Assembly: GCA_013398275.1 (NCBI GenBank)
Contig: VZSE01011444.1
Span: 1 to 64,000, forward strand
Length of the DNA stretch: 64,000 nucleotides
DNA from: Promerops cafer
Lineage: Eukaryota; Chordata; Aves; Passeriformes; Nectariniidae
Reading direction: 5' to 3'
Below, one piece after another: positions 20,709 to 34,480 of this stretch. Below the pieces are notes generated by a model. That model saw nothing but the letters and a program-made list of their open reading frames with translations, made no database searches and was not told the DNA's origin. Both the position numbers and the translations under genes were made by a program. Each line of letters begins with the position of its first letter. Within the stretch, counting starts at the first letter, position 1.

Positions 20709-23305
20709 GTAGAACAGATTATTAAGTTCATAGTTGTGAATTTGACATGAAAAATATTTGAGGAAACACCTTAAGCATCAGTTTGTATTTGACAGTTTCA
20801 GCATGGAAGCTACGTATAGCAATGGATGTGAGTCTAAAGTTGTTCTCTGTGTAGCTTTTAGATAGAGATCATAGAAAACCTGAGCACAGATGAACAAAAA
20901 TCTCAGATGGGTTTCTTCTATAAAGACATATAAGAAGTATCACAAAACTTTTTTGCTAAAACATTCTTCTCTTTCTCTTCAGTTTTTGTTAGGTATTTGT
21001 GTACAAGGGAACTTTAAAAGAAAGATTAGTGGCTTTTTTCCCCTTAGGATCCTTCTTGTCATGACTGATATATTTAGTTTCCTATTTACTGTGGAGGTTC
21101 CACTCTTACAGCCAGCGTCTTTTCTTCACCTCTTTATTACTGTTGTTAGGACATAACATTATGACGAAACTATAGGGGGGAAAAGAAAAAGGGCAATATT
21201 ATATTTAAATTGGTAAAACAATGGAGTTCGGAATGTCTGGAGTTTTATCTGAATTCCTCTGAGTTTGTTCATAATGAAATTCAGCAGAAAGCTGTGTGAG
21301 AGAGCCTTCTCATGCTGCTCTAATATTATACCTAAGGTGTTGCTTCCATTGCGCCTTTTTGTGGCCATGCTGAAAACCCAGAAACAGAAGCAGCTAACTT
21401 TCTCAAAGCAGCAGGTGAAAACTGAGAACCTTAGATCCCAAATGTCTCAAACAGAAACAGTTTATTCAAATGGATTTAGAAAGGGAACTAAAACATCTTA
21501 ATCATTGTCCTGCCACTGAATAGCTGCACAATTGCCAGGCAAGCCACTGAGGCTTAATGTTCCTGTTTCTCTTCTTCACCAGATTGGGTAGTATTATCTC
21601 TATCCTTTAGAACTGAGCCTTAGAATAATCTAAAGTTTATGTTTTGGCTGCAAATCAATTGCAGTTTTGCTGTTATTTGAAGCAAACAGATTTTATTCCT
21701 AGGAAAATAGAAACTCTTTGAGAATGGAGATGTAGACAGACCAAATGATATCTATACCTTAGCAGTTTCTAGGAGGTGAATGTTTAAAAATTGGAGGACC
21801 AGCTGCTCTCAGTGCATCAGCATTAATTTCTAACTAATTTCTAATGCTGGACCTTAGGATAAAGGACCAGCATTGGAAACCAGCCTCCTTTAAACCGCTT
21901 TTTGCATCTCATTTCCTATCAGCTGACTGATGCCATTTGCTCATCTTCACTGAATTTCTCTAATACAGCAGGAGTTGTCATTTTGTCCAACTAAAATTTC
22001 AGAGGATGTAATACTCCTGTTGCTAGAACCTAGAAACACTTCAGCTTTGTAACAGTGAATCTATTAAATATGTTCCAGTTAACCTACTCTGAAGAACTTA
22101 CGTTTGCAGAGTTGTGGTATCACAGGTAGTACTGTGAAGAGTATTCAGTATTAATAGCATGACATGTGACATATTCCTGTTCCTCAAATAATTCAGAAAG
22201 GGAATGGTAGTTTCATTTAGATAGGTAAAATGAGTTTATGAAAAAAAAAAACGTTAAATGGATTTTGATACCTTCAATCTGTGCTCTGTTTTCTTCTCAG
22301 GAAGAAATTCAAAATGCTTAATTGCTTTTGGACTGCTTAGAACAAAGGATGGAATCTTAAGATGCCTACTGCATGCTTCTATACTCCCTCATCTGTATCG
22401 GCTTGTACCTCAGATTTTTGCTGTATTGACTTGTAATTATTTCTCAGTGGGATGCTTTCAATATCAATTGGGAAAGCAGGAGACGACGGTACGTGTATGT
22501 GATCAGAACTGAAATTGTATGGGGTTTTTTCATGCAAGACTGAAGATCCAGGGAGATACTATATCCATGCAAATCAAAGGAATTGCAGAGTTATATCTAG
22601 ACATGAAAAGCAACTCTAAAATATTGCATAAACTTCCCAAGCTTAATTTTATTGCAGGTTTGCTTGGGGGCCTGAATTTTCATAATACTGAAACAAATGC
22701 TCCCTATTGTACTCAGATCTATGCCATTGATTCCATTGTCTTTGGCAATATTAAAGAAATTTCTGAGAAGGTAACTTGTGAACTGAAGTACATTTTGCTT
22801 TGTGTAGATGAAAACTTGATTGAGATTGCATGTTGTTTTATATAAATTCAAGATTTTTGCAATGCAATAATAATGGCTTAGAATAAAATAATGAAATCAA
22901 GTTACTTATTATTACTTGAGTGTTAAGTGATTTGAGCTGTATTTTAATCTCATCAGTAAAAGTATAGAAACTGAAAAGATGTTGGTATGCATGAAATAGA
23001 TGTAAATATGTATGTTGTAGTTAAAGTTGCAATAATACCTCAAGGATTTTGTGGGGAAAATGCAATTGTATGTACTAATCATACTTTTTACTGGGAATTA
23101 TTATTAGTGATATACAGTTTGAACAGGATCACATAGAAGTGTGTGCTATTTATTTGTTTTTTACAAGAAAGAGGTTAGTAAAAACTAATTAAATAATGAC
23201 ATGTAAATTTATAACATGTAAATCTATGCATAAGTCTTTTCATAGTAATATATTTTGTTTGTTTATTGTGAAATTATGGTATTCCTAGTTCCTCTAAAAG
23301 GTTTT
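20709..23305. other. AT-rich DNA with two adjacent ORFs
   Basis: Plus-strand ORFs at 22258-22512 (84 codons) and 22519-22845 (108 codons) lie almost end to end. The first starts beside a good acceptor (TTTTCTTCTCAG at about 22299) and ends near a GTACGT donor. I recognise no domain in either. The rest is featureless. Confidence 0.35.
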
Positions 23306-23660
23306 TGCATTTGAATTGTTGTGACACTGCACAGGTTGGCAGCTCCACAGGGATGCAACGGATCCCCAGGATGGCAGGGTAGGAGCTTGGTAGCCAGGCC
23401 CCATCCCAGCAGCCAGCCAGGGAGCTGGATAGCCCCAGTCACAGACATCAGGCACTTTCCTGGATCCAGGATAGAGCTGAGGCTTGGCCAGGATATTGTC
23501 CTGTGGATAGGGATTGCATTCAGCAAGGTCCACGGTCAGGAAGGAGCATGGATATGTGGCTCTGGGCTGAGTCAAATAGGATCCCAAGCTATGGTCAGGG
23601 GTTAATTCTGGGTTGGGTTAAAATGCCTGCTGGTGCCCTCATGATCCTGTCATCCATAGG
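23306..23660. repeat. GC-richer insert of unknown type
   Basis: About 355 bp of GC-rich, G/C-skewed sequence with repeated CCAGG and CAGCC words sits between AT-rich flanks with abrupt edges. It looks like a repeat insertion, but I cannot place it in a family and see no terminal motif or target duplication. Confidence 0.35.
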
Positions 23661-24665
23661 AAATCAGTAAAAAAAAAAACAAATTCCCACAACACTGTGA
23701 TATAATCATGTTTTAAAATTTAGTGACTTTGAAGAATATTCATACTGATGTGTTCATCGTTCTCTCAACTCAAATGTGTCATAGATTTCAACAAAATATT
23801 CTGTCAAATTCTATTACTATTACTTGCCAAAAGTTACTTCATATGCTTCTGAACTGTTTTCGTTTGGAACAGTTTTTTCCTGTCATTAACACTAATGTTA
23901 ATGGTATTATAACCCCTAAGTAATTGCACAAATATGATATTAAGTTCTGCATGTACCAAGAGCTCCTTTATCTTCTGGTTATGTGTTTCTACCATCATGT
24001 TATTCAAACTGTGCCTCTCCACATCCTGGTGAAACTGATATGCTTTTAATAAAACTCTTAAATAGTTGTTGCTCAAGATTATGGAGGAGAATTGAGATGC
24101 TGATTAGAAAATTCTTCAGGGACACAGTATATCTGTATCATGTGCCAGCAGTAAGTTCAATTTTTTTTCACAACAGCATCATCAGGACATGCTATATAAC
24201 TAATCTGTCTTGGCAAAGCAAAAAGCATAAATGTTGAGTGCAAATGGCATTTGACATGAAATCAAACTAGAGGGCAGTGCTCTACAGGGAACACTGCCAC
24301 TTGGACTTGTTCATAGCAGCACTGCACACACCCCATCTGAAGACACTAGCTGTGGCCCCCATGCAGTCAGATCGGTGGCCTCACTGAACAGACTGTAAGA
24401 GTGCAACATATAAAAAATAAAACAAAATAGAAAAACAAGTGGTAAGACCCAGTGATGAGAATTCAGACAATTCTCACTGATAAAATATATCTTCTCACAA
24501 TGTTACCATAGTTGTGGATCAGGGAGGCTATATCAGTCCTATTAACTATGTGGGTGCAAGCATCCGTGCTAAGTGGAAGACCACAATCAACAAAGGTATT
24601 CTTTAATATTTTCATATTAATCTCTTTGAGATGGATTGGAACCCGCAGTGGTTATGTTAAAAACC
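23661..24665. other. AT-rich unique DNA
   Basis: No repeat recognised. A possible exon at 24064-24150 ends at a GTAAGT donor but its acceptor lacks a pyrimidine tract, so I do not call it. Confidence 0.4.
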
Positions 24666-24669
24666 CTTT

Positions 24670-26230
24670 TAAGATGTAGCATTGCTCATTGTCTTTGCCT
24701 CAGTCTTTAATAGTAAACCCAGGTGTTCTCAGGGTACCCAGCCCCGTGAGCTGGAAGACATGGCTGGGGAGCAGAAAAAGGTCCACGTAATCCAAAGAGA
24801 AATGCTCAGTGACCTGCTACATCACTTAGACACACATTGGTCTATGGGGCCTGATAGGATTCACTCAAAGGTAGTGAAGAAGCAAGTGGAAGTGATCATT
24901 GAGACACTTTGCATTATTTATCAGCAATATCCTGGCTAACTGAGAGGTCCCAGGTTGGCAAATATGATAACCATCTAAAAAAAGGCCTAGAAGGAGGATC
25001 CAGGGAACTATAGGCCTGTCAACCAGGCCTTGGTGCTGGGATAGGACATGGACAGTCTTGAGTGCCATCACACAGCACATGCAGGACAATGAGGGCATCA
25101 GACCCAGCCAGATGGGGTAATGAAAAGCAGGTCCTGCTTGACCAACACAACCTCCTTCTCTGGCAGGTGAGCCACTTAGTGGTTGTCTACCTGTTCTTCA
25201 AGTAAAGCCTTTGACACAGCTTCCCACAGCGTTCTTCTGGAGAAGGTGGCTTCCTATGGTGTGGACTCTTCGCTGGATAAAGAACTGTTTGGCTGTCTGG
25301 GCCCAGGGAGAAGTGGTGAATGGAGTTACTTCCTGGTCACTACTGGAGTTCCCTAGGGCTTAGCACTGTGGCCAGTCCTGTTTCATGTCTTTGTTGATGA
25401 GGTGGGTTACAAGTGCACCCTCACTCAGTTTGCAGGTGACACCAAGCTGGGTGGGAGTGTTGATCTGCTAGAGGGCAGGAAGGCTCTGCAGAGGGATCTG
25501 GACAGGCTGGATCAATGGGCTGAGGCCAACGGTGAGAGGTTCAGCAAGGCCAATTGTCTTGTTGTTCACAACAATTCCAGACAGCGCTCCAAGCTGGAGG
25601 CAGAGTGGTTGGAAACCTGCCCAGTGGAAAATGACGTGGGGGTGCTGGTCAACAGCAGCTGAACATGAGCCAGTGTGTGCCCAGGTGGCCACAAACACCA
25701 GTGGAATTCTGGCTTGGATCAGCCATAGTGTGACAGCAGGACTTGTCCCTCTGTAGTTGGCACATTGAGGCTTCAGCTTGAGTTCTCTGTCCAGTTCTGG
25801 GCCCCTCACTAGAGGAAAGATGCTGAGGTTCTGGAGTGAGTCCAGAGACAGGCAATGGAGCTGGTGAAAGGTCTGGATCACAAATCCTGTGAGGAGCAGC
25901 TGGGGGAGCTGGCGGTGTTTAGACTGAAGAAAAGGAGGCTCAGAGGAGCCTTTACTGCCCCCTAAAAGTGCCTGAAAGAAAGTTGTGATGAGGTGGGGCG
26001 TGAGCCTCTTTTCCTAGATAACAAGTACAGAAAGAGAGGGAATGGCCTCAAGTTGTTTCAGGGAAAGTTTTGATGGGATTTTAGGAAAAATTTCTCCACA
26101 GAAATGGTTGTCAAGCACTGGAACAGGCTCTCCAGGGAGGTGGTGGAATCACTATCCCTGGAGATAGATAAAAGACTTCTAGATGTGCCACTTAGGGACA
26201 AGGATTAGTGGTGGGCTTGGCAGTGCTGCT
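24670..26230 (+). mobile_element. CR1 LINE fragment with RT and 3' region (about 1.56 kb)
   Basis: Plus-strand CR1: the reverse-transcriptase part shows KAFDTASHSVLLEKV near 25203-25247 and later the GDTKLGGSVDLLEG block near 25436. The 3' region follows with GAGGAGCAGCTGGGGGAGCTGG near 25892. Frames are broken many times. The 3' end lacks the usual CR1 ATTCTATGA tail, having stopped at GTGCTGCTCTTTTTC. CR1 moves by target-primed reverse transcription; this copy is dead. Confidence 0.9.
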
Positions 26231-26524
26231 CTTTTTCATTCTGCTGGAGTTCATCTGCCACTTGGGAAACTTTGCACAGAGTATAAATTACTGCAGTGTT
26301 AGGGCTTCCCTTACATTAGATCCCTTAAAATAGATTGGTGAGATACTATGGAGTGCTTAGCATTGTGAAATCAGATTTCAATTCACTTTGCGAGTTTCGT
26401 CATTCACAACATGCAGCTTGGTGTAGAAGGGAAAAGCAGGCTCAGGCAGCCAGGAGAAGTACTGCGGGGTGGGAAGGCTTTGGCAGCTAGAGACATTATG
26501 TGAGGAAATTTCTCTGACTGCTAC
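26231..26524. other. Spacer between two CR1 pieces
   Basis: Unique-looking sequence of about 290 bp with no recognised feature. Confidence 0.4.
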
Positions 26525-26620
26525 TTCACAGAATCACAGAATGATTTGGGTTGGAAGGGACCTCAAAGTTCCAACCCTCCTGCCATGGGCAGGGATGTCA
26601 CTCACTACCTAGGGATCTTT
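26525..26620 (-). mobile_element. CR1 3'-end stub, minus strand
   Basis: The plus strand reads ACAGAATCACAGAATGATTT then GGTTGGAAGGGACCTC, the reverse complement of the standard CR1 3' end. Orientation is opposite to the CR1 300 bp to the left, so it is a separate insertion. Confidence 0.9.
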
Positions 26621-29600
26621 CTTTTTGAAGGACAAATGTGTGAGAGCCAATCCACAGAAGATCATAAAATGCTCAGCAACCAGGACGTTTTTGAGTGCTG
26701 AATGCTTGAGCAGGATCTGGAAACCAGTTCTTTAGAGAACTGCCAAGTTACTGGGTTTTTCCACCATGAAGTCTTACAATCCTTAGTAACCTCTGAGGAA
26801 CAGCACTTTGAACTCGTTTACTGGCTGATCATCATACATCAAGTCTGACCAGCTAAAGGATTTGAGGTAGCATTGAACTTCATCAGCACTGAGTCCTTCA
26901 TAGTCTGCCAGTCTAAAATAGTCTGACAGTCTATAAATGGTCTTTGGGGAGCCCCTTTAAAAGCAATTTACCATATTGCAGATGACACACCCAATTTGAT
27001 TCCCCTGTGACTGGTAGCTGGCATACTATGGGTATTGTGGGCAACAAATTTCCTCAGTAGCAGATCACTGATTCCTGTTCCCATATTGTTTTATTCATTC
27101 CCTCATTTTTTCTTTACCCCCTACTGCACTTGGCAGTTTGGGGATTTTTTTCTGTAAAGCTGTTTTACAGAAAAACTGTATTTTACTGTCCTTGTTTATA
27201 GCAAGAGTTCCTTCTGTCAGTAAACTCAGAAACAACCCCTTGGCTCAATTTCTGGCAGCTGACCTAGGTTTATTTTGTAATTTTTCCAGGAAAAGTAGTC
27301 TTCTGGATGACTGGGCAGAATTTTAAATAATCTTCTAGATTCAGAAGCTGATAATGGAAAGATTCATATTACATCCCTCATTATACTCTGTCCTCAGGAA
27401 TTTGATTTTTTAATTTACTTAATTCTGGCTGTATTCATATGTCTTTGTTAAGCTTCCAGATAATTTTATTGACAATTTAGTTTTTTGTCCCTTTTTTTCC
27501 CAGAAGTGTAATGCTGCCTCAGTGGCTTCTAGAGAGGAGTGGGAGCCTCATAATTGCTGATTATTTTGCACAACATTTAATGTCAGGTCAGTCTTCACTT
27601 ATCTCTAAATGGATCTTCTTTTTATCATTAACTGAATGTTATTTTTATTAGTGATTCACCGCTAACAAAGATTGTCTGTATTTGCCATTGCAGTGAATTC
27701 TAGACCCGCTGTTTGCATTTTGCCAGACTATTTGTTTTGTCTGCCTTAGTTTATTTAATGTATCACTTAGATGAAGCAAACAAACCTTTGCTCTGTTTTT
27801 CCAACTCATCAATGTTCAATTCATTTTAATATATATTAATAAATGATGAATGTACTTGAATTTTATCTTGTAATATGGGGAATTCTGATTATAAAACCAT
27901 AAAATGTCATTTGGATTCTAGTGTCTACATAGAAACAGAAGTAATTTTTCCTACATTTTGCCATGCTGTTAGCAAGTAGGTTTAGATCTAGTCAACTTCT
28001 CTAGTTGTCACTGTTTCATACAAAGCATAGAGAACTTAGTATTCAGACACAGCCATGCTGAACTTAATTGACAATTACTGCTAGAAAGAAGTAAATGTTC
28101 TTCCTGACAAAAACAGGAGGAAAATCATTATAAGATGTTATCAATATAAGATTATTATATATAAGGACATTTTTATATGATTTTCTGTATTTTTAAGATG
28201 CAGAAATAAATTTTAGGAAGGAAGGAAGGAAAGATAGCATGAGAAGAAAGTATGATTATGTAGAGAAGAAAGGACAGAGCAATAACAGAGAATATTTTAC
28301 CATTAGTGGTAATAAATAATGCAGTCGTCTGGAATGAGCCTTTGGTTCATGCAGGTTGTGTTGACACATGGTACTGTTTGCCTACACAATCACTATGGAT
28401 TCACTCTGAACAACCACAATCAGACTCCTTTTTATAGGCTGCTGGAGAATGTTTGGCAGCACCTTGAGATGGCAGTGGTGTCTTATGCAGGGCAGTGGTC
28501 TTCCCTTATGCTTCAAATTTTGGGGGTATATTTCTGTTCCTATGAATTGGCAATGTGATGGTCATGCTTTGCTATTATTTAGACATCTTTTGCATCAAAA
28601 GAAATTGTATTCTGTTGATCACATAAGTGGCCGAAGAACTGGTGAGACAAATCAGTTTGTTCCAGATAAAAGGAGTGTGTGAGATGCCACAAATATTTGT
28701 AGTCTAAAGGAGCTTATTCCAAGATTGTTTCTCAAGCATTCATGGGAAAATTTCTGAGTCATCCCTTGGTTCAATATTTAACTAGAACTGAAGGATCTTC
28801 TGACATGCTTACGGAATGAAATTCTGTGGCATGCGGTTGTAGCTCTGTGTTAAAAGACTTTAAACACAGCAAGAAGTCAAAAAATGGAATTCCTGGGTGC
28901 CATAAAGGCTGAAAAATGAGCCAGTACAACTAAGGAGGGCACAGCACGTATCCATGAGCAGAGCTGTTACTTGCCTACCTTGTGTGCCAAGGAATTTCCC
29001 CGGTGCTTGTATTTACAGAAACATTCCAGCACTGTAAATATGCGTGCACTGGTGTGGGACTGTTGGGGACCACTCACAACTGGAGCTTCTTTTCCCACTT
29101 CAGTGGCTGCAGAGTGAAGGCCTGTAAGTGCAGGGTGGTATTTGCATGGGGAAGACAATTGGGTCTTTTCTGCATGGACCCAAAGATGCTCACTGACAGA
29201 CTGAAGGGTTTGTGGCAATTTTGTGCATAATCGTAAGTCTTGGGTCTCCCTACATTGTGACTTACTGGGGAGTTCAGAACAGTCAAGGATTCAGTTTTTG
29301 CTCTAATCCACCTCTTAATATTGAACTGTCTTTTCTGATGTGCTGCATAAAAAGGCAGTGATTGGAGTTCTTATTGTTCAGTCTCACTGACTAGGCCTGT
29401 GAATAGATTGTGCACAAATACACAACCTCCGCTCTCTAGAATTTCAGTCCCTAGGTGAATGAACCTTACAGGAGTGCTTTTTATTCCCTGATATTGGACA
29501 CGATTCCATAAATAGCACTTCTCCTCTTTCTTTGATTGTTAGTGCTTTAAATTGAAAAAAATAAGTATAAATCTTCCTCAAGAGTTTTTGTGAAATTGAA

Positions 29601-29645
29601 ATCTACTTCTTACAAGAATATTCCTTTCACTGGATTGAAAAAATG
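26621..29645. other. AT-rich unique DNA
   Basis: No gene recognised. A short (GGAA)n run lies at 28217-28231. Remaining ORFs have no recognisable domains. Confidence 0.45.
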
Positions 29646-29649
29646 CCAA

Positions 29650-29833
29650 CCATACAAACAAAAAACCCCCAAACCAACAAACAAAAAACCCCAAAAGAAC
29701 AAAAAGAAAAAAACAACCCCCGCAATCCCAAAACCCCCAAACCCATCAAACAAATGGAACCCCCCCCACCAAACAAACCAAACAGCCCCTACCCCTACCC
29801 AAAACAAACCCAAAATAACCCAACCCCAAAAAG
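29650..29833. repeat. A/C-only low-complexity tract
   Basis: About 185 bp are almost entirely A and C on the plus strand, with runs such as CAAACAAAAAACCCCAAA and CCCCCCCACC. It is not a simple tandem repeat. The long apparent ORFs here on both strands are products of composition. Confidence 0.85.
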
Positions 29834-32529
29834 GAATACCCAGTCAATATGTGTTACCTGTTCATATTCCTATAAATGAGTTTTGTTATCCAAGTCTTCA
29901 TCCCATCAAGGTTTCAGCTAGGAACAAATTTGTCTTTGCTATTTCTTTACATAGTTAGAGAGGCAGGTGACTAGCAGGATAAGGAGGCAAGAACAGGCTT
30001 AAGGTTTCTAGAAGAAAAATTCCTTGTTTCTGTAAAAGAAGGCCATCCGAAGAAGCCTGTGCAATATCACGGTTTTCCAATTACTTCCCTTTTAGGAGCT
30101 CTAAACTTCTTTTGTCCTACCCAAATGACTGCAATTCTCCACTCCTTGAATTTTGGAGCAGAATGATGTTGCAGTTTGCAGATATGTCTCACTTTAGCTT
30201 CCTAAAGTAATAACATATAATGTGTAATAACTTATTTATTATGGTTAAATAAATTAAGATATTATTCTAATGGTTGCAATAATACATTTTTTATAGAAGT
30301 GATTGGAAAACCAAATGTTGAAAAAAATTTGAAAGAAGCAAAAACTTCAAGTTATTGAGTCAATGTTATCCAAGCAGCAGAGTATATCTTGCGTTCTTTC
30401 TGTTAAACATATATTTAAATTTAACTTTGCTGCTTGACAATGAGGAAAAGAATGAAAACTTTGCTTTTCTCATGTTATTCATAAATATTAGCAAGCTAAC
30501 ACTGGAAGAGCAAAAATCATGTCTAGAATATCTTTATTTTCAAAGGTGGATTTTTAAAAAATATTTTTGGTTTTGCAGTAAATTCGTCTTATATTTCTCT
30601 TCTACACTATTAAAGTTAAAGCTAAATCATTCATAGAAGGAAAATTAATTAGGATTGTCCACACCAAAAAAAAAAATGCAAAAGGAACCTGGTTTTTTCT
30701 AGGTGAGTCATATAGCATGAGGCAATTTGTGTAATATGGACATCTAATTAAAGAAATACATTCAAAAATAATAAAAGCTGATAGATATGCAGGTGATCCA
30801 ACCAAGGTGACCTAAGGTAAGTGATTTACAGTACAATAGTTTCATAAATTATAAAACTGTCCTACAGATAAATCTGTTTAAGGTGCACATGTGCAGTCTG
30901 GCTTGTTACCAACACTGTGTAACTTTTACCAACACTCCACTGTAACTTTGATCTTTAGAGATTACAAGCAGTATTATTAGTCTTCTGATATGTAGTGAGG
31001 GGTGTAATTTTGTGCAATTGCCAATGTGCAAATCAAAGGTTTCAAAAAGCTGAGACGGTGGCCCTTGCACACCGTTACAGCTGTTTCCCAGCCTTGGAGT
31101 TGCAGTTTGTCAAGAGAGTAACTGGGACACTGGCCTTTTTACAGACACAGCATGCCTCCATGGCAGTAAATAATAACTACAGAAATAATAATTTCCTTAC
31201 CAGATCAAGAGAGTTTTCTTCTAGGTTTGATACTTTGGCTTGGATATTGACTGTATATTGTAAAACAAAACTGTCAAGGAGCAAAACTGAGCACTGGACT
31301 ACTCATGGTACCCATTGCTTGGTCAGTAGAAGGCAACCCATTACAGTTACGACTGTGCCAACTAGCCTTTGGCTGTCCTGTCTGTCCACAAGCCTATGCT
31401 AGCTGGTCTAGGCACATCTAAAAGGTTAGCATGCCCCAAAGCTGTAGGCAGTATGGAAATTGCCCTCTAACCACTGTTGCTGAATCTTTAGCTGCTCATG
31501 TGCTCTTGTGTTATACCCCTGGGCATTCAGCACATACTGTCAACTTTAGCTCCCTGATATGGAAGCACTGCTCTTACAAGTTGCAATACAGCCCTCATTC
31601 CTTTGGGCAACTTTGAATTGAAAATGATGTTATAGTAATATCTCAGGATAGCATATATGACTTCAAAGAGCTCTATGGACTGGGATTAGCCTCCTATTAC
31701 AGGGTCAGAATATGGTTCCTTTTGGTCATATCTTGATTGTACACTGTCAGACTTGTGTGATTTTGGCAGTAGCTGACTTTCCTGACACAAGCCTCTCTGC
31801 AGCACAGTGTGAAGAGGTCGTCTGTGCAATGGATGCTTGTTCTGTTCCCCTGGAGTCTCTACTAAAGACTAAAAATTGCTCTCCCTGCCCAGGTCCCAGC
31901 TGAGTATTGAAGTAGTCCAGAGGGTTCAATACACAAAAGTAAGTAAATAAAAATATTGCAGTATTAGGAATATTCACTTTGCCTTCTTTAAGTATCTGAC
32001 TTCAGTGCAGTTTTTGTAACATGACCTTAGCAGTCTTTGTTTCCTACATATTTTCAATGAAGAGATGCACTTTTATGAAGCGATCTGGATAGACTATTGT
32101 CTAAAAACCTTAAATTTAAGAGGATTTAGATTCCAGCTAAAGTTTGCAGGTAATGAAGAGTTAAGAACATAGTTACAAGCATGTTTGCTGAGGGTAAAAT
32201 GGAATTCTTTCCCTAAAAGCCAAAAATGGTAACAGACATTTGAAAATATACTACGTGCTTTTCACTTTGTCAATAGTGACTATCATAGATTTGTAAGGAG
32301 TAATCAGTTAGGCATGTTTTTGTGCATATCAGTTGTACTCTGCCACTTTTCCTGTGGCATTTAAGCTTTGTCAGCATGAGTGTCTCGCACTTTCTAAGGC
32401 CTGCTGTCACTTTTTATGTCATGTGTTCTTTAATTGCCATACGGGTCCCGAAGACTAAAGGTTCATATGATGATGACAATGATGATGAGGATGGTTCCAA
32501 GAACCCAGATGGTATAGCATGGCATACAT
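29834..32529. other. AT-rich unique DNA
   Basis: No recognised feature. A 135-codon ORF at 30995-31402 shows no domain. A GATGATGACAATGATGATGA stretch at 32469-32488 is low complexity. Confidence 0.4.
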
Positions 32530-34480
32530 CTTCCAAATCTCCCTGAATATGAAGCCAGACCAATTATAAGAACAGAGGTACCAACTGGACCACTGGGTGG
32601 AACAGGAAATTGCACCTGGAAAATGATCCCATAAATTTTATTCAGGTGGTCAGAACACTGTGGCTGTAAGCCAGGTAAAAATGAAATTGAATAATTATGG
32701 CAAGTGTGTCTAATCACAGTAAATAGACTTTTACTAAATAGTGATGAATCCAATGGATTTTGGGGTAATGGTGTCTAAATTCTGGACCCAAATCCCCAGA
32801 TGCTCCCCACTTGATAACAAGCAAAGCAGTATATTGGGCTGAGTGGATGGGCTGAAGAGAGAAGAGCCTCTGTTAATAACCATTAGATCCTTGAATGGGC
32901 TCTCCACAATTATTACAAAAGCTGACTGTATCCAGGCCATGCACAAGCATAACCCTACTAATGTTCCTATTTCAGCCTATGAATTATGATCTACTTAACC
33001 CATTAATTAAGGGACCCCCTGCCATCCTCAAAAGTTATCTTAATGAGATGAAATTGAGATAGACACTGACTTCAGTGCTCTCTGTTGGTTGTAATAGGGA
33101 TTGTTGTAGATCAGGGGGAAGTCCTACTATGCAGAGGTATCTCTAAAATGGCAACATTAAAGCATGCTATCATAAATTTTGAGCAAAAGATGGGAAGGGA
33201 TAATACCACTAGTGACACCAAAAATACAAGTCACAAGACCAGACAAAAAATTCCCTGGAACCAGAACTCCCTGATCATCCCCCCAAGACTTGGAAGTGGA
33301 GAGAGCTGTGTAATCAAGTCTCAGCATTAGGCATTCCAAGAGCTGTAATTCAGAGACAGTCTAGCAGCACTATCCAAGGTCTAATTCATGTGGTTCTGAG
33401 AGGACCCCCAGTTCAGAGAAGTGAGGGTAACAATTAGAGGGAAGATAGCCCAAAGACTTGTAACCCTGGCTGCTGTTTAATAAGTGTTGCATTAAAACAA
33501 AATATATAAAAGGAAGTAGTATGCGCAGAAAGATACATGCACAACTGTAGCTGGGATAAATGTATATTGGCGCAATGTAAATTGACACGACAGAGACTAA
33601 CGTAGTCTACACAACACCTTCCACTATCTCTAAGACCCCCAATAAGAGTATTGAAACTTTATTTCCACAAATTTCTAAAATTGGACCCTATGCCATCAAC
33701 TATACAGGCCATCAACAAGTGCTATTTAGTCCTTTACTGTCTCACAAATGAGTGGAATTATCAGTGCAGATAAATATCTCTGCAATTAAACCTGCCTACT
33801 CACCAATCCTGAGCACATCTTACACAGGATGGCCAGCATGGTTGCATGGATTGACCCTCATCTCTCCAAAATGATAAAGGAGAGATGTGACAGGCACCCT
33901 GGGGAAGGATTAGGAGTATTAAATAAGATGAATGCTGAACGCCTAGCAAACAAAATAAATTCACTAACAAGTGATTTATACCAATTGGAACATTCATTTA
34001 GATCTGCCTTATCAACATGAGGAACTAATCAATGGCTCTCACCAGATATATTAGCTCAGTGGGGAAGGATTGATGAAAATAGTGGTGAGTGCTCTAGGTG
34101 CAGCACAAACCAGTATCTCTTATGCTCTCAGTTGTGCATACAGTTGGCTGCCCCAGTAATTAGAAGGAAAGGTCATGAGGGCACTTTGCCTACTGAAATT
34201 TGAAAGATATTCTGGGATAGCGCAACTAAATTTGAAAAGGAATTCCAATCTTGGTAGCATTTAGTGATTTTCACCAATGAATCTGTCAGAAAAGCCACAG
34301 CTTTTTTTCTGACAATATGCAATGTTTATTGTCAACCTCATATATCAAATCATTGCCATGGGATTGAATCACTATGGAATTCTATTCTAAATTCCGAATT
34401 TAGACAGTTTAAACCTCTCTTCCAGTTTCTTTTGTGTACTTCCTCAGTGGCAGAGCATGAGACAAGAAAAAAGTCCTTGA
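32530..34480 (+). pseudogene. Degraded ERV envelope-like region
   Basis: Short plus-strand blocks in changing frames look like parts of one membrane glycoprotein. GWPAWLHG lies near 33827, LANKINSLTSDLYQLEHSF near 33944-34000, SALGAAQTSISYALSCAYSW near 34087-34150, DSATKFEKEFQSW at 34216-34254, and a following block with FTNESVRKATAF. They recall envelope-type ORFs of avian ERVs, but I identify this from general resemblance only. I see no clear CX6CC or immunosuppressive motif, and no intact pol nearby. Stops and frameshifts are frequent, so it cannot encode a functional protein. Confidence 0.4.

Noticed and set aside
24064..24150. Possible exon ending at GTAAGT
   Set aside because: The upstream AG has no pyrimidine tract and the frame starts arbitrarily.
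25468..25881. 137-codon minus-strand ORF
   Set aside because: Antisense of CR1.
29590..29958. 122-codon Pro/Asn/Lys-rich ORF
   Set aside because: Composition of the A/C-only tract. No domain.
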